Positions 46,433 to 57,447 of a DNA stretch of 64,000 nucleotides are shown one piece after another. The DNA is from Labyrinthula sp. Ha. Lineage: Eukaryota > Sar > Bigyra > Labyrinthulida > Labyrinthulaceae. The position numbers were made by a program, and so were the translations under genes. Every line of letters starts with the position of its first letter. Positions within the stretch are counted from its first letter, which is position 1. Location of the stretch: positions 930,001 through 994,000 of the forward strand of contig JAALGZ010000002.1 of NCBI GenBank assembly GCA_015227615.1, in the 5' to 3' direction. The notes under the pieces were generated by a model. It did not search any database and was not told the origin of the DNA. It saw only the letters and a list, made by a program, of their open reading frames with translations.

Positions 46433-47418
46433 CAGGAATATATGACATTTAACGGTATCCTTTTTCAAAGTTACTGAGATCTTGAAAATAGCATATATTG
46501 TTAGGAAGTCTATACAGAATACTTCAATTCTTAAACAAACTTGCTTATAGACCTAAGTTCACCCATTCTTTTGACTGGTGAGGTCTGTTTGGGTTCTAGA
46601 CAAGTATTTCTCGAGGTATTTCACGGATTGAAGTGGATAAAAACAGCATTCTAGCTCAATGTCGATTCTTCTGTAAGAAAACAGATTTTTGCAGGTATTC
46701 AATTTTGGGACTACCTTTTCAAAACTGAGAGATGAAGTTTAGCTCAGTTACAATTAAATAGAGAAGAAACATCCTGAGAAAGAATTTGTGAGGTTAGGTA
46801 TACCGAATACTTAGGATATTAGAAGAATCAGAAAATCTATAGAGGTGTTCTTCGTGATGTTACGTTTGAATGTATGCTTTTTAGAGGTCTGTAAACTTAG
46901 TGAAAAGGACCCTTAAAATTAGCCTTCTTTAGGGTTTAAAGTACTCATCCTCATCAAATAACGTGACAAAATACATGGTTAGAAAGGTTTTTTAATGTGA
47001 ATCACATTGTGGATGATAATCCTGTATTTGAGTAAGATTTCGCGACAAAAAACTAAGAAATACTATATGCGTTATATTCAGTAATCGTAGTTTTGTTATA
47101 CTTTATATTGTTTCAATACTCCAAATTTTTATGTGAGTAAGTGCTAGGTTCCATTTGCAATATGTTTTTGAGGTTCATAAAAGACCTGAAAAGGTATTAT
47201 TGTTTAAATAGCCATTATACTGTGTCTCTGAAAATTTTTTTGATAAAACTTTCACGACCCCGTAATAACAAAAACGATGAAACACTGTTTTTTGCTACTA
47301 GGTGTAACTTGAGTATAGAAACTAACCTTGGCAGTTACAGAGGTGGTGTAACCTTTTTCTTCATTGTTTTCTGGTCGATATAAAATGAAAGAACAATATT
47401 CTTGGTGGTATTTGGTGT
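46433..47418 (+). repeat. Dispersed repeat, copy B (inside hAT element 2)
   Basis: Direct-orientation partner of 36779-37867. The right 680 bases are about 99.5% identical and the left 250 about 90%, with roughly 100 bases missing in between. The similarity ends abruptly at 47418, well inside the transposon. Either the hAT captured this sequence, or the repeat is a separate element that inserted into it. Confidence 0.9.
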
Positions 47419-48594
47419 TCTACATAAATATATTCATTTCAAATCCTATGTTATCCTATATAGTTCAAAGAATATTTTAAAGAGATTTTCAAAACTCTGT
47501 TTTGCTTTTAATAACTCAAAATATTCACTGAGCAATGAACTCTACAATTATTTAGAAGTTGATCTAAGATACAGGATGACGTAAAAAGAACAGAATAGAA
47601 AAGTATCTTCCAGCTCTCAAAAACCAATATTTTGAAAAACCAGCGGTTAAAAAAAGCTTTGAAGATAAATCCTATAGCTTATAATAGTATTTTACATGAA
47701 AATTAAGCGAGATATAAGAGAAACAAAAATATAACTGGAAATTGACCAATATTCTTGAAATATAGAAATACGTAGTTTAACCTTAGTATTTTCACCTAAA
47801 AGAAAATAAAAAAGCTATAGTATTCTGGAACTAATAATTAAAGCATTTTAAAATTTTATTTGGTTTAAAAAGGCGAAGTATTGATAGTGAAAAACGGCCT
47901 TTTCTGTGGCCAGTCTTCCTATGCTAAATTTTGCTTTGATATTCGGATATTAAAACGCATATAACTGGTGATTAACTTCTTTAAAAGCTAAATTTCTTTT
48001 TTTGATTGCATAGAAAATTAATATATCTTTCTAATGAAGTATCATAGTTTTTCTGAAAAAGGGTTTGAGCCAAAATACAAGCATTTCTACATGAAGACTA
48101 TGCAAAATTCTAGGTATTGCAAAGGTATTACCTCTATTTTCTCAGTTGCATTTTCTCTCACAGAGTAGAATTAGCCCTTTGAAACTACTTAGAAAAGATG
48201 ATTGGAATATTTTTCTACTCTCTAGAAGCTTATGTTGTTCTTAGATTGAGATAAGTGTAAGGGTAAGGTTAGTAGTCATAAGAAGATTTTCATATGAAAT
48301 AATTTGCAGATGATGTTGATTCTATGTTGCATCCACTTCTGAGTCAGCTTTTGCTTCAGTTTAGTTACTTTATAGAAAGAATATAGACATAATATATTAT
48401 GGAGATATTGTTTGGGACAGAATATTAAATTGTTAAAAGTTTTAGGAACACCAAAAGCTATCGTTCTTATCGTGGTTAACGGAAACATCCGTTAATTTCC
48501 GATCCGTTAAGGATTCCTTACCGTTAATAATGGTAAACAAAATTTGGCCATTTTAATTTCCGATAGTTAACGGTAAGCACAATAAGAAACCCTA

Positions 48595-48602
48595 GTTGCA
48601 GA
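48595..48602. repeat. Right 8-bp target-site duplication of hAT element 2
   Basis: GTTGCAGA directly follows the right inverted repeat and is identical to 44420-44427. Confidence 0.85.
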
Positions 48603-51600
48603 TACGGGCAAAGAACAAGAAAAACAGTAAATAGTCATTGTTTCCATCAAGCTGCCTCGCTCGAGTCCTTGAAGAGGACTAAGAGCTTACTCACTGTCGT
48701 AGCCTTTTGGTTACTGTGCTATTTACCAAGGTTCGTGATCTCGTTACGTATGAACGAAACTCTCTTCTTGGAAACACTAACGACGCTGACCTACAGATAT
48801 TACAAGAACTGAACAACCAAAACAACCAGAGATTGAAAAAACTAGTGAACTTGATCCCAGAATATGTATGCTGATCTTTTCCAATCACTGAACCATTATG
48901 AGGCAGTAGCAGTGTTCTTGCGCGAAGACTCTCCGATAGAGTCCTAAGCATTTGAGCCTGAAGCGACAGGGTCCTCTAGGTTGTGCTAGTACTGACTACA
49001 AGAGCTCAAGTTTTAGAACTGAATTGTTTTGTAATATAGTCGGAATTAGCTGAAAAATATAAAAGTTTCATTTCTATCCTTATGAAGATAATTTAAAAAA
49101 ATAACAAACAATGTTTTATTCTTCGCGGAGATTTCAGCATTGAAGCCAGCTGAAACCTCAAAGGGACTGAAAGAAAGTATGAGTATTTCCAGCAGGCTTA
49201 ACAGAAATGCAGCAATATTAAAATTTGGTAATGAAATCTGAAGGCGAGTCTGGCAACATTAAATCCAAAACTGGACGGAGAGGCAAAAAGAAACCGCTAA
49301 CACACTGTCAAGAGAGTAAGGATGAAGTAAAGTCCGGAATTAATTTCTCCAAAATAAATGATTTTCCTCTGCATTGCTCCATCAAATCATGACAAATCTC
49401 TTGGCTGCATATTCTTAGGATAGACACCTTAATTACCAAGCCATTTCAGTTAACTTTCCTTCAACGATCTCGTAGAAAACATTAATCCATCGAAAAAAAC
49501 AGTTCTGAGTCCACTGCTAAAGAAAGAGGGATCTGCCAGTTCAACCAATTTTTATAAGGAAATATACCTGGATAAGCTACAAGAATTGGAGAACAGTCAC
49601 AGTTGTAGCTTCCGTTACAGCTAAAGATAAAAAACACGTTTCATCAAAAAACCTTCGCATCACTTAAACGGAAAATATAAAACCAATGACAACTCTTGTT
49701 GATAGAAAAAGTAGATGATTTCCAGCTACAATGAGGGAAAAAAGGATACTGATGAGAAGCCAAGTATGTTCCAGTACGGTTAGGGACAACAATAGTTGCT
49801 TAGATATACTGATGGCCAATAAACAGTAGTTGTTCAAGATAAACAAGTTGAGGAGCAACTAAAAAGTTAATCATAGGCTTAGACCAAAGAAAACATTGAA
49901 AACATAGACTCCAATAACTATCACAGCAATGAGGAAATGCAGGAATCCGGCTGAAGATCCCAGAACAATATTTAAAGTCAAGACATACATCCCATTTTGC
50001 ATATACAACTCACCCCAACTCAAACAGACTTATGTCAAGTAGCAATTCTTAAGTCTTTCCTCCTAAAGGTAAAGACGTTCATCCTGCACCAACAGATGAA
50101 GCACCACTAGCCGTCAAGGCACCCAAACTATCCATGGCTTAGCGCAGAAATTCTTCGGAATGAAATACCAAAACCTTCAAGTGGAACACCACAGGTATGA
50201 TTCTTCTGTGTGTGCAGTCTTTAGCGCTTTCTCAGATGTGTTATGTATTCGGAATAGTCAATATCTTTATACTCTTAGGTCTTATTTTTACTTTGTTTAG
50301 CTCTGTTATGCTTCCCTGATATTCTACTGCTTAATCGTTATTTTCTGTTGGTTTTTCTCAATTGGTTGTCACTATGGCCAATCCTGGCATACTCTTTATC
50401 CAATAATATGCTATATATCTAACCAATCATATCACTACATGTCAATGAAATACAAACCTCATAATAATACACAAGAAAACCCCAAAAATTATATTTATAA
50501 ATGTAATTTTTTTTTCAAAGTTGTAAGCATCTCAGAGAATAGTATGAAATTTCCTTTTATTGACAAGTTAAATCACATCTACAATAAGAAATAGATAAAG
50601 ATAACCCGGCCTCAAACAGCTACACTACGTGAATAGAGAAAACTTTCAAAGTTCTGACAAAGATCATCAATGATAGAACGACATGAAACCCCTGAATAAC
50701 GTCATAACAATCGTGCTTTAGATCTATCTATACTACAGTGAATAAAATTGATCTTCTTGGCAGAGCTTTTAAGTATTGTCTTAATGCGAACAATAAAGTG
50801 AAGCTCGTATTTAACGACTCTGAGCATTTTTTATTTACTTATTTTGAAAAGATTTTTCTAAACACATCTAAAGGAACATTGTACTATAGTCAAGCTCAGG
50901 AAAGCTATCAGGAGTTCAAATTAATTAAGAGAAGTCTGGGCACTAGAGAACTGCCAACTCTCAGATTTGGTTCACTTAAAGTGAGGTGTTTTAGATGAAG
51001 AGTCTTTTTCTTCGATTATCTACATACTAGATTTGATTTTATTTTTGAAAGGTGTGAGACAAAAATTCTTAGCAAATGTATCTGGGTTTTGTAGTTCTTT
51101 CAAGTGCTTGCACTTTCCAGTCAAGTGAGACATAGATTCTGGAATAGATGAGCTTCTTTTCAACTTCAGCAACCAGTTGTACACTGCAGAAACCAGTTCA
51201 GATTTAAGGGTTGACATCTCTGAAATCAAAATTTTCCTAACAGGTAAAGGCTATGAGGCAGGAGAAGCTGCTTCGAAATAATATATTAATGTTGTCCCCT
51301 GCAAATTCCATAGTGAGGTTCATGGTACATTACTGAAAAGTAAAGTCAGCTAAAGCGCACAGTAGAAGTAGGTTCTAGGTTGGCATGAGTAACTGCAGTT
51401 AAGATGTAAATTTAGCTTCGCCTCATGATAGAGAGTAAATAGCACAGGAAATAGAAGCTCACACCTATCGTGCTGAGGGGAATGGAGAATTCACAACCCA
51501 AGTTAAATTATATAAATACCTGGGTGTGGTTTCAGATCGGGTGGTATCCCAGTAATAATAAGAAAGCGGAAACTACGTGATGTTAAGCTGGATGAGTACC

Positions 51601-54386
51601 GTGAATCTCCCTCGTTAGCAGATTTATCAATAAATACAAATCAAATTTTATATGAGATCTTACACTAGCTAATTAACTATACGATTTTATTTACTGGGTT
51701 ACAGGCGAAAGAATATATGAAACACTACATATACTCTCATCACAAACCAGGGAAAGTTGACTTCATATATGAGAATCTTCATCCGAATTCGAAGTATGAC
51801 TTCCAGGGAGCATTACAGCCGGATGACTTCTGAAAATCCCTAAGAACATTATAACTTCAACTGGGTTTGCATAAACAGCTTTCCTTAAAGAGAGCCTAAA
51901 TTGTAGTTGAGGGTCAGCAATATTTTACAGAAGCACCAGTTGTTTAACTTTCCTTCTGTAAATCCTGCTGAAATTTTGAATGAATGTCAACTGGAACTCA
52001 TTTAAGCAGTAACTTTAGGCTCTGAATCTATTGAAGGATCAAAGACGATTGATTCTTCACACGAGTTAAATTGTTATTGTTTTTGTATCATTCTTGATGA
52101 TTTTCACCTACACACAAATTCCACTTACAGAGTCTTGTATACAACTTCGGGAAACTAATTTTTAAATAAATTTTAGTTAAAAACAAAATAATTACATGGA
52201 CTTGAGTAATGTAAAGAGGAGACTGCCACTAGTGAAACATAGCAGCAGGAAAACCATGATCAAAACAGACAAACTAAGAAGCTAGAATATATATTATTTA
52301 CTAGTAATGGAATGCAAAGGAAAATAAAAAAGATAAAAGAACCATAGCAGACGTAGTTCAATAGGCGACAGCTTATTTTTCAGCGGTTGTACCCAGGTTG
52401 ATTTAGAGGAAAGGGCTGTGTCCTAGTTAATTCACTGTTAAGTATTACTACATAATCAAAACAGTATGAAGAAGCAAGGTAACAATTAGAATGTTCTAGC
52501 CTTCGTATAGTTGCTTGATTGAAACATGTACGGAGGTCATAGAGCTTTCTTGATAATCTAGACAAATAATACATGTAGTGTCTGTAAGCTTTCTCTTCAT
52601 TGCTAAGACAAAACTTAACCTCTTAGTAGAGAAAACCATCAGCTGGCAATGTTGATATTACAGGAATCACATATGAACAGATTCAGAATTTTGGAAAAAG
52701 CTGTAAAAGTTAGTATATACTAAAATAAATGGGCTTTTAATACGAATTTCCTAAGTAGTAGATGTAACTATATGTTTTGCTGAGGAACTTACTAGTAAGG
52801 TCTTTGAGACTAAGAACATTACCGACAGAATAAAACAGGATCTGACGGATGATGGAAGGAAATGGAGTGTAGATGTAAGCTATTTATATAATACATAAGT
52901 TAAAGAAGCTTAGATATAAATAAATACGAGGATGTTGAAAGATATTTCTTCAAAACTATTCACTATAGGGCAAATTAATACAGCAATATTGAGCGTGGTA
53001 AAGAGACTTGGGTTGAGTCTGACGCATCTTGTTGATAATAAAAGAAAAATTGCGTGGAAATAAAAATCCAACTGACTTTCACAAACCTCTTATGCTGAAA
53101 ATTGTATGAAAAACTTAACAAGAAACAATTCACACTCTTGATGGTGAATGTTGGGGATAAAGTAATGGAATGAAAACGCGGAATAGGTTGCATAGGGTAA
53201 AATAAAGAAGGACCCCAACACATTCTTACAAGGCATAATAGAAAAGACATGCAATACAAACAAACTCCCTGCTCCTTCGAAACAAGCTAATCCAATTTTA
53301 AATCCTTCTAGCAAAACTACGTTGAAGTTTCAAAAAGTTCTAGTTCTTTCTTTGTAGAAAAAGTTACAAGTTAAGAATAGATACAAACACGCAATGAAAC
53401 ATGATTCTCTCAGTTCAATGCGCTTATAATTATCAAAATAGACAGGTACAGGAGACAAGATCAAATTAATATAAACTTCTAGAAATATTTTTCTAAATTA
53501 TTGATAGTTATCATCGTCAACACTTCACGAATGCTGCTTGTCTTCTAGAATGTTCAAGCCAAGCAGTATGGTTAATATTCATCATTAGAATCTTGTTAAG
53601 TTCTTTTCTTTGAGACTTAGGGAAAAATATTCTTAGATTAAATCTATAGTCCATTAATTCTTAACACATGTAGTCAAGCATCTCATAATATGTACGCAAT
53701 GAAATACTTAAAAGAAACAGAAAAAGATAACACAGTATTCAATGGGATCAGTAATGTAGGATATGGTAGAAGAAACCTGAGGGAATAAAAGTACCTAAAG
53801 AAGATTAGGATGACTACAAGCTAGGCCTGCTGGTCTAGTAAATGTTTAAAGAACCAGTCGATCTTTCACAAAGCTTAGACCACTATAGGTTATAACTACT
53901 CAAATTGGAACTATGGAAAACAGTTATTCCTTGGAGTTAGTGTAAAGTAGACGTGAGAAAACTGTTCATGAAAAACTTGTATCCCTTATCAGTTGTTTTT
54001 AATTATTTTGTTTGGTAACTCTATAGATATATTTAGTACTATTTAGGTTCATTTTGAAAATCTAGGTTGATATATTTTCTATTCTTTGAAGAAACTTAGC
54101 GAACATTTAGTTGAAATAAACAGGTTAAAATAAACTTACAAGAACTCATCAAAATAAAGTTATTTAAAAAATATATCTTTAATTTGAATTAATAGCTAGC
54201 TGGAATTCAACTTTTACAGGTTAACTTCAACTTAATATTTGTGGCAAGAAGATAGAATATACAAATTCATTAAAATGAACAGTAGAAAACCTGTAAATAA
54301 ACTAATGAGAAGTATGTACTTAGAAATTAAAAGACGATAAAGCATAGAGCATAATCTTAGTGAAAAATATAAGGATAACACTTATT
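48603..54386. other. Gene-free region
   Basis: No gene I can support in 5.8 kb. It contains a short LINE relic near 51.5 kb. A patch at 48.65-49.0 kb is less A+T-rich and gives fragmentary protein-like frames that I cannot assign. An 86-codon frame at 50738-50998 reads like protein but starts with GTG and has no recognisable domain. Confidence 0.5.
51480..51545 (+). mobile_element. LINE reverse-transcriptase thumb relic
   Basis: One frame reads EFTTQVKLYKYLGVVSDRV, which matches the thumb motif of LINE reverse transcriptases (xKYLGVxxxx; compare FRYLGVDV in the LINE at 31-34 kb). The frame stops shortly after, and nothing else of the element is recognisable, so this is a small and old fragment. 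Confidence 0.3.
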
Positions 54387-55421
54387 TTAGGATATCTTCC
54401 TCAAAACACACTCAGCATTTCCTTGATAAAAGCTCCACTGAATTTCTTTTGTTATTCTCTTAAACAATTCCTGTTCGAGGGCTTTAAGTGCATTAACCCT
54501 TTTATCATTTTTGCGTACAAAACTTTTTATTCCTAATCTCCTTATTAAAATTCTAATTCTTTTAGTATTTTTCAAATGTGAAAAAGTAAAAAACAAGTAT
54601 TTTATCAACTCATTATATATGTCACTTTGAATTATGATATCTGTTGAAAATTCTTTTGAACTTTTGTTATTAAAGAATATTTTTGACAGTAAATATATCA
54701 AACATCTTCCGTTTTCAGTTTTTGTTTTAAATTCACCTAAAGCAATAGAACTTATATACTGTATAGCTGTATTATTTGAAAGCAAATATAATAAATCTAT
54801 ATTTCTGTTAAAAGAATAGCTGTTTTCGAGTGTTAAAAACTCTAAATTATCAAACTTACTTTGATAAACGTTTCCCTTTAATGCAGAATATAATAAAACA
54901 TCAGATATAGTAACTTTTTTTGCAGAGTTTATTACACTGATTAAATTTCCAGCACCAGAGTTGAGGCAAAGATAACTTTCAGCAGAAGAACCAGCACTAA
55001 AAACGACTTCCTCAGGTTTTATTTTGTTTATTAAGGTATTAGATATTCCTTTGAAGGGTTTTTTAGATGTTTTTCCAAGTATATCAGAGTTTATTTGAAT
55101 ACACGTTATGCTTCTATTATTCTCTGCTATTGTTTTTAGAAAAGGAAAAACGCAATCTCCATTTCCATCTCCTAGAAACTGCACTTGTTCAACACACTTA
55201 AATCTTCTAAGAGTATATTCAAGCCTTCTAATTACTCTTGGATAAATTTTATGATAATTCAATATGAAGTTCAACAACTTGAAGTTGTCTTTTTTTGGGG
55301 GGTTCTTATTTTCTCTTCCTGTGTGACTGTACTTTTGCATGTTAAAAGTAACTTCAAGAAATTCACTATGCACTTTAAAAAAAGGGGTTAGAAATCCTGG
55401 ATGCCTTCCGGAAAAATTCAT
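54387..55421 (-). CDS. LRR-like protein of unknown function, paralogue 1
   Basis: I do not recognise this 344-residue protein. It is rich in Leu, Ile, Asn and Lys, with repeating strands separated by about 25-30 residues (VEQVQFLGDGN, SITCIQINSDIL, PEEVVFSAGSS, KKVTISDVLLYSALKGNVYQ, LEFLTLENSY), as in leucine-rich-repeat solenoids. The segment from KKVTISDVLL to LEFLTLEN aligns with RKLIISIELL to LKILRLKLLNN in the next gene, and the QFLGDGN block aligns with LVKGEGN, so the two are tandem paralogues. There is no signal peptide or membrane helix. A second Met at residue 28 (MQKYSHTG) could be the start. It lies 194 bases after its paralogue on the same strand. Confidence 0.7.
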   Translation of the reverse strand: MNFSGRHPGFLTPFFKVHSEFLEVTFNMQKYSHTGRENKNPPKKDNFKLLNFILNYHKIYPRVIRRLEYTLRRFKCVEQVQFLGDGNGDCVFPFLKTIAENNRSITCIQINSDILGKTSKKPFKGISNTLINKIKPEEVVFSAGSSAESYLCLNSGAGNLISVINSAKKVTISDVLLYSALKGNVYQSKFDNLEFLTLENSYSFNRNIDLLYLLSNNTAIQYISSIALGEFKTKTENGRCLIYLLSKIFFNNKSSKEFSTDIIIQSDIYNELIKYLFFTFSHLKNTKRIRILIRRLGIKSFVRKNDKRVNALKALEQELFKRITKEIQWSFYQGNAECVLRKIS

Positions 55422-55615
55422 TCGATAGAGTTAGTGTTTATTATGCACGACAGCTTTTTTTATATTGGTTTTTTGTTTTACTTTTGTTGCATTGAATTAT
55501 TATTGTTAACGATATGTCATGGTACTAAAATTATCTCAATATAAGATTACCATTCCCATGAGATATTAAGAGCTACGAAAGAAAAACGATAAAAAGCCAT
55601 AAACTATTTACTATA

Positions 55616-56821
55616 CTATGCTCTTGCTTCTTTTAAACCATCAAAATATAATTTAAGTGCATGCGACTTATATCCAGAGAGCTTGAACTCATAATAGTCT
55701 TCAACTAACTTTCCAAGAATAATACTTCCACTGTCTTTAAAACAGAATGACCATGGCAATCTCCCCGTTGCTAGGAATACAGGTTGAGATTCGAAGAAAT
55801 CCTTGTCATTTGAGGGTATTGTAGTTAATCTTCCATTCGTAATCACTATAGCTGTATGCTTCTTCTCGTACTTGAGGAAATGAAACACGACAAGAGAAAA
55901 GTATGGAAGCAAATATAGAAAGCATCTTGGATCAACCACAAAATTACATTTACACAGACGTAAGAAACTCATGTTGTAGAGAACCTCTGATATTCCATAT
56001 ATATATGCTGCATCTTTAGTATCCGATACCTTAAAGTGTTCAAACTCCAAGATTTTCAATTTTGGAAAAAGACAGCAGTTTTTCTTCAAGCTTAGTAACT
56101 GAGCAACAGCAGATTTTTTATTATTTAGAAGTTTTAATCTTAAGATTTTCAGCCTAGAAATCATATTAGTCGTTACATTTTTTTTTAGTGAAAAACGAAG
56201 CAACTCAATTGATATAATAAGTTTCCTTATCTGAAAAAAAACGGTGCTAATACCTGTTCTCGAAAACAGAAGAGAAATTCTTTGACAATTCGGATTTGAT
56301 ATGTATTCGTGAAAACTCACCTTTATATACTTGATTGAGCTCTTTTGTATTTCAGATGACAAGTTCTTTGCAACTTTTTCAGTCAAGTGTATAAGGAATG
56401 TTGTACTTAGAAGTAAAGACGACAAAGAGTTATTTGCCACTAATATTGGAAATATAGAGGTTAATACTTGAGAGTTCCCTTCCCCTTTTACTAAAATATT
56501 TTTTATTTCTTGTAGTTTCTTAATATCTTTTTTTGTATCTTGTATATACTTTGTATGTGACTCTTTTGACTCAAAGTTTAACACAAGGTTTGTTTTATCT
56601 TTAGAAGAGTTTAAACACTCCAAAAGAATGCTCATATCATAATTCTTCTTCAATTCATCTGTAAATGTTAATTCAAATTTATTTTTGATATAATCCCATG
56701 AAACAAATGAACTTTTTATTTTAGATTTCTTCTTATATTCCATTTTGTTGTATTTATGTTCTTGGGATAAATTCGATGTATTATTGAGAAATTGGAAGAG
56801 ATTGACTGAAGATTTTACCAT
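55616..56821 (-). CDS. LRR-like protein of unknown function, paralogue 2
   Basis: A 401-residue protein without a family I can name. It resembles its neighbour at 54387-55421: NILVKGEGNSQVLTSIFPIL and then NNSLSSLLLSTTF correspond to QFLGDGNGDCVFPFL and NNRSITCIQINSD. Likewise IISIELLRFSLKKNVTTN corresponds to TISDVLLYSALKGNVYQS. Leucine-spaced strands such as RLKILRLKLLNN, KLKILEFEHFKVSD and FLRLCKCNF suggest an irregular LRR solenoid. The N-terminal 60 residues are basic and Ser/Asn-rich, with a second Met at residue 27. There is no signal peptide. The start codon lies only 37 bases after the stop of the 79-residue membrane protein, so promoter and upstream terminator must share that gap or the two genes share a transcript. 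Confidence 0.72.
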   Translation of the reverse strand: MVKSSVNLFQFLNNTSNLSQEHKYNKMEYKKKSKIKSSFVSWDYIKNKFELTFTDELKKNYDMSILLECLNSSKDKTNLVLNFESKESHTKYIQDTKKDIKKLQEIKNILVKGEGNSQVLTSIFPILVANNSLSSLLLSTTFLIHLTEKVAKNLSSEIQKSSIKYIKVSFHEYISNPNCQRISLLFSRTGISTVFFQIRKLIISIELLRFSLKKNVTTNMISRLKILRLKLLNNKKSAVAQLLSLKKNCCLFPKLKILEFEHFKVSDTKDAAYIYGISEVLYNMSFLRLCKCNFVVDPRCFLYLLPYFSLVVFHFLKYEKKHTAIVITNGRLTTIPSNDKDFFESQPVFLATGRLPWSFCFKDSGSIILGKLVEDYYEFKLSGYKSHALKLYFDGLKEARA

Positions 56822-56858
56822 TTAAGGTATTTAATACTTATTATATAAATATTATAAC

Positions 56859-57098
56859 TTAACCTAAGTCTGATTTAGTTAAATTAACTCCAGCATCTTC
56901 AGCTTCTCCGATTGCCCATATAATAAAACCTACTACAAAGGCAATGAGAATAAAAAGGATAGTGGAAAATTGAGTACAGTCTCGAGAGAAACATTCGCTT
57001 TCAATAGAGGTCGCCATGGGAAGATCTGTCTTAGTTGTATTCTCTATTTCACGCTCATCCGCAATAACAACTAATATTTCAGTAGAGGGTGAGTTCAT
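56859..57098 (-). CDS. Small single-pass membrane protein, function unknown
   Basis: 79 residues with a good ATG. Residues 1-43 are hydrophilic and acidic to neutral; residues about 44-63 (FSTILFILIAFVVGFIIWAI) are a clear membrane segment; a 16-residue acidic tail follows. Two cysteines (36, 41) lie just before the helix. The helix is close to the C-terminus, reminiscent of tail-anchored proteins, although the tail is on the short-to-medium side. Support for a real gene: a clean hydrophobic segment, ATG start, and position in a compact same-strand row between GFAT and an LRR-like gene. It remains small enough to be chance. Confidence 0.5.
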   Translation of the reverse strand: MNSPSTEILVVIADEREIENTTKTDLPMATSIESECFSRDCTQFSTILFILIAFVVGFIIWAIGEAEDAGVNLTKSDLG

Positions 57099-57447
57099 TG
57101 TATTATTGGTTGTGTTTTTCTTTTAATTATATTATTCTCTTGCTTGTATACATCACCTCATATTCCCAGTTTAACCATTCTTTGAACTTTCTTTTCAAGT
57201 TCACCAGAACATTTTTATATATCTTCTCAAATTTCGGCAAAAACGACCAACAAAAAAACTTCTGAGAAACCTCAACTGCCCATATATATATATACATATA
57301 TATATATATATCGCCAATACGGAGTTCTGGTTTTTCTAGAATATACCAAAGAAAAAATATGATTACATAACCGCAGAAAGATATCCAGGAATAGACTGAC
57401 TTGAGCAATAGAGCGCTCTTAATATTTACAACATTTATCCAAAGAGC
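57099..57447. other. Spacer between GFAT and the small membrane protein
   Basis: This 349-base spacer contains a 93-codon minus-strand frame (57127-57408) that starts with TTG, has no early ATG, and in part translates a TA microsatellite. I see no good reason to call it a gene. It probably holds the GFAT 3' end and the promoter of the 79-residue protein. Confidence 0.5.
57282..57311. repeat. (TA)n microsatellite
   Basis: About 30 bases of alternating TA with one C interruption, in the spacer downstream of GFAT. Confidence 0.85.

Larger units (their letters stand above)
44428..48594 (-). mobile_element. hAT-family DNA transposon, non-autonomous, complete ends
   Basis: Terminal inverted repeats TAGGGTTTCTTATCGT (44428-44443) and TAGGGTTTCTTATTGT (reverse complement of 48579-48594) match at 15 of 16 bases, and a perfect 8-bp duplication, GTTGCAGA, flanks the element. 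TAGGG ends and 8-bp duplications are typical of hAT elements. A transposase C-terminal relic on the minus strand (45077 to about 45665) supports the class. The rest of the 4167 bp does not code; from 46433 to 47418 it is a repeat also found at 36779-37867. At least nine copies of TAACGG or its complement crowd the outer 170 bases of the two ends, probably transposase-binding subterminal repeats. It differs from element 1 in ends and in protein, so it is another family. Confidence 0.88.

Noticed and set aside
48651-48960. Protein-like fragments beside the right end of hAT element 2
   Set aside because: Frames are short and conflicting on both strands; no domain recognised.
50738-50998. 86-codon plus-strand frame reading like protein
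   Set aside because: It starts with GTG and has no family resemblance; possibly a decayed fragment.
57127-57408. 93-codon frame between GFAT and the 79-residue protein
   Set aside because: It opens with TTG, has no early ATG, and part of it is a translated TA microsatellite.
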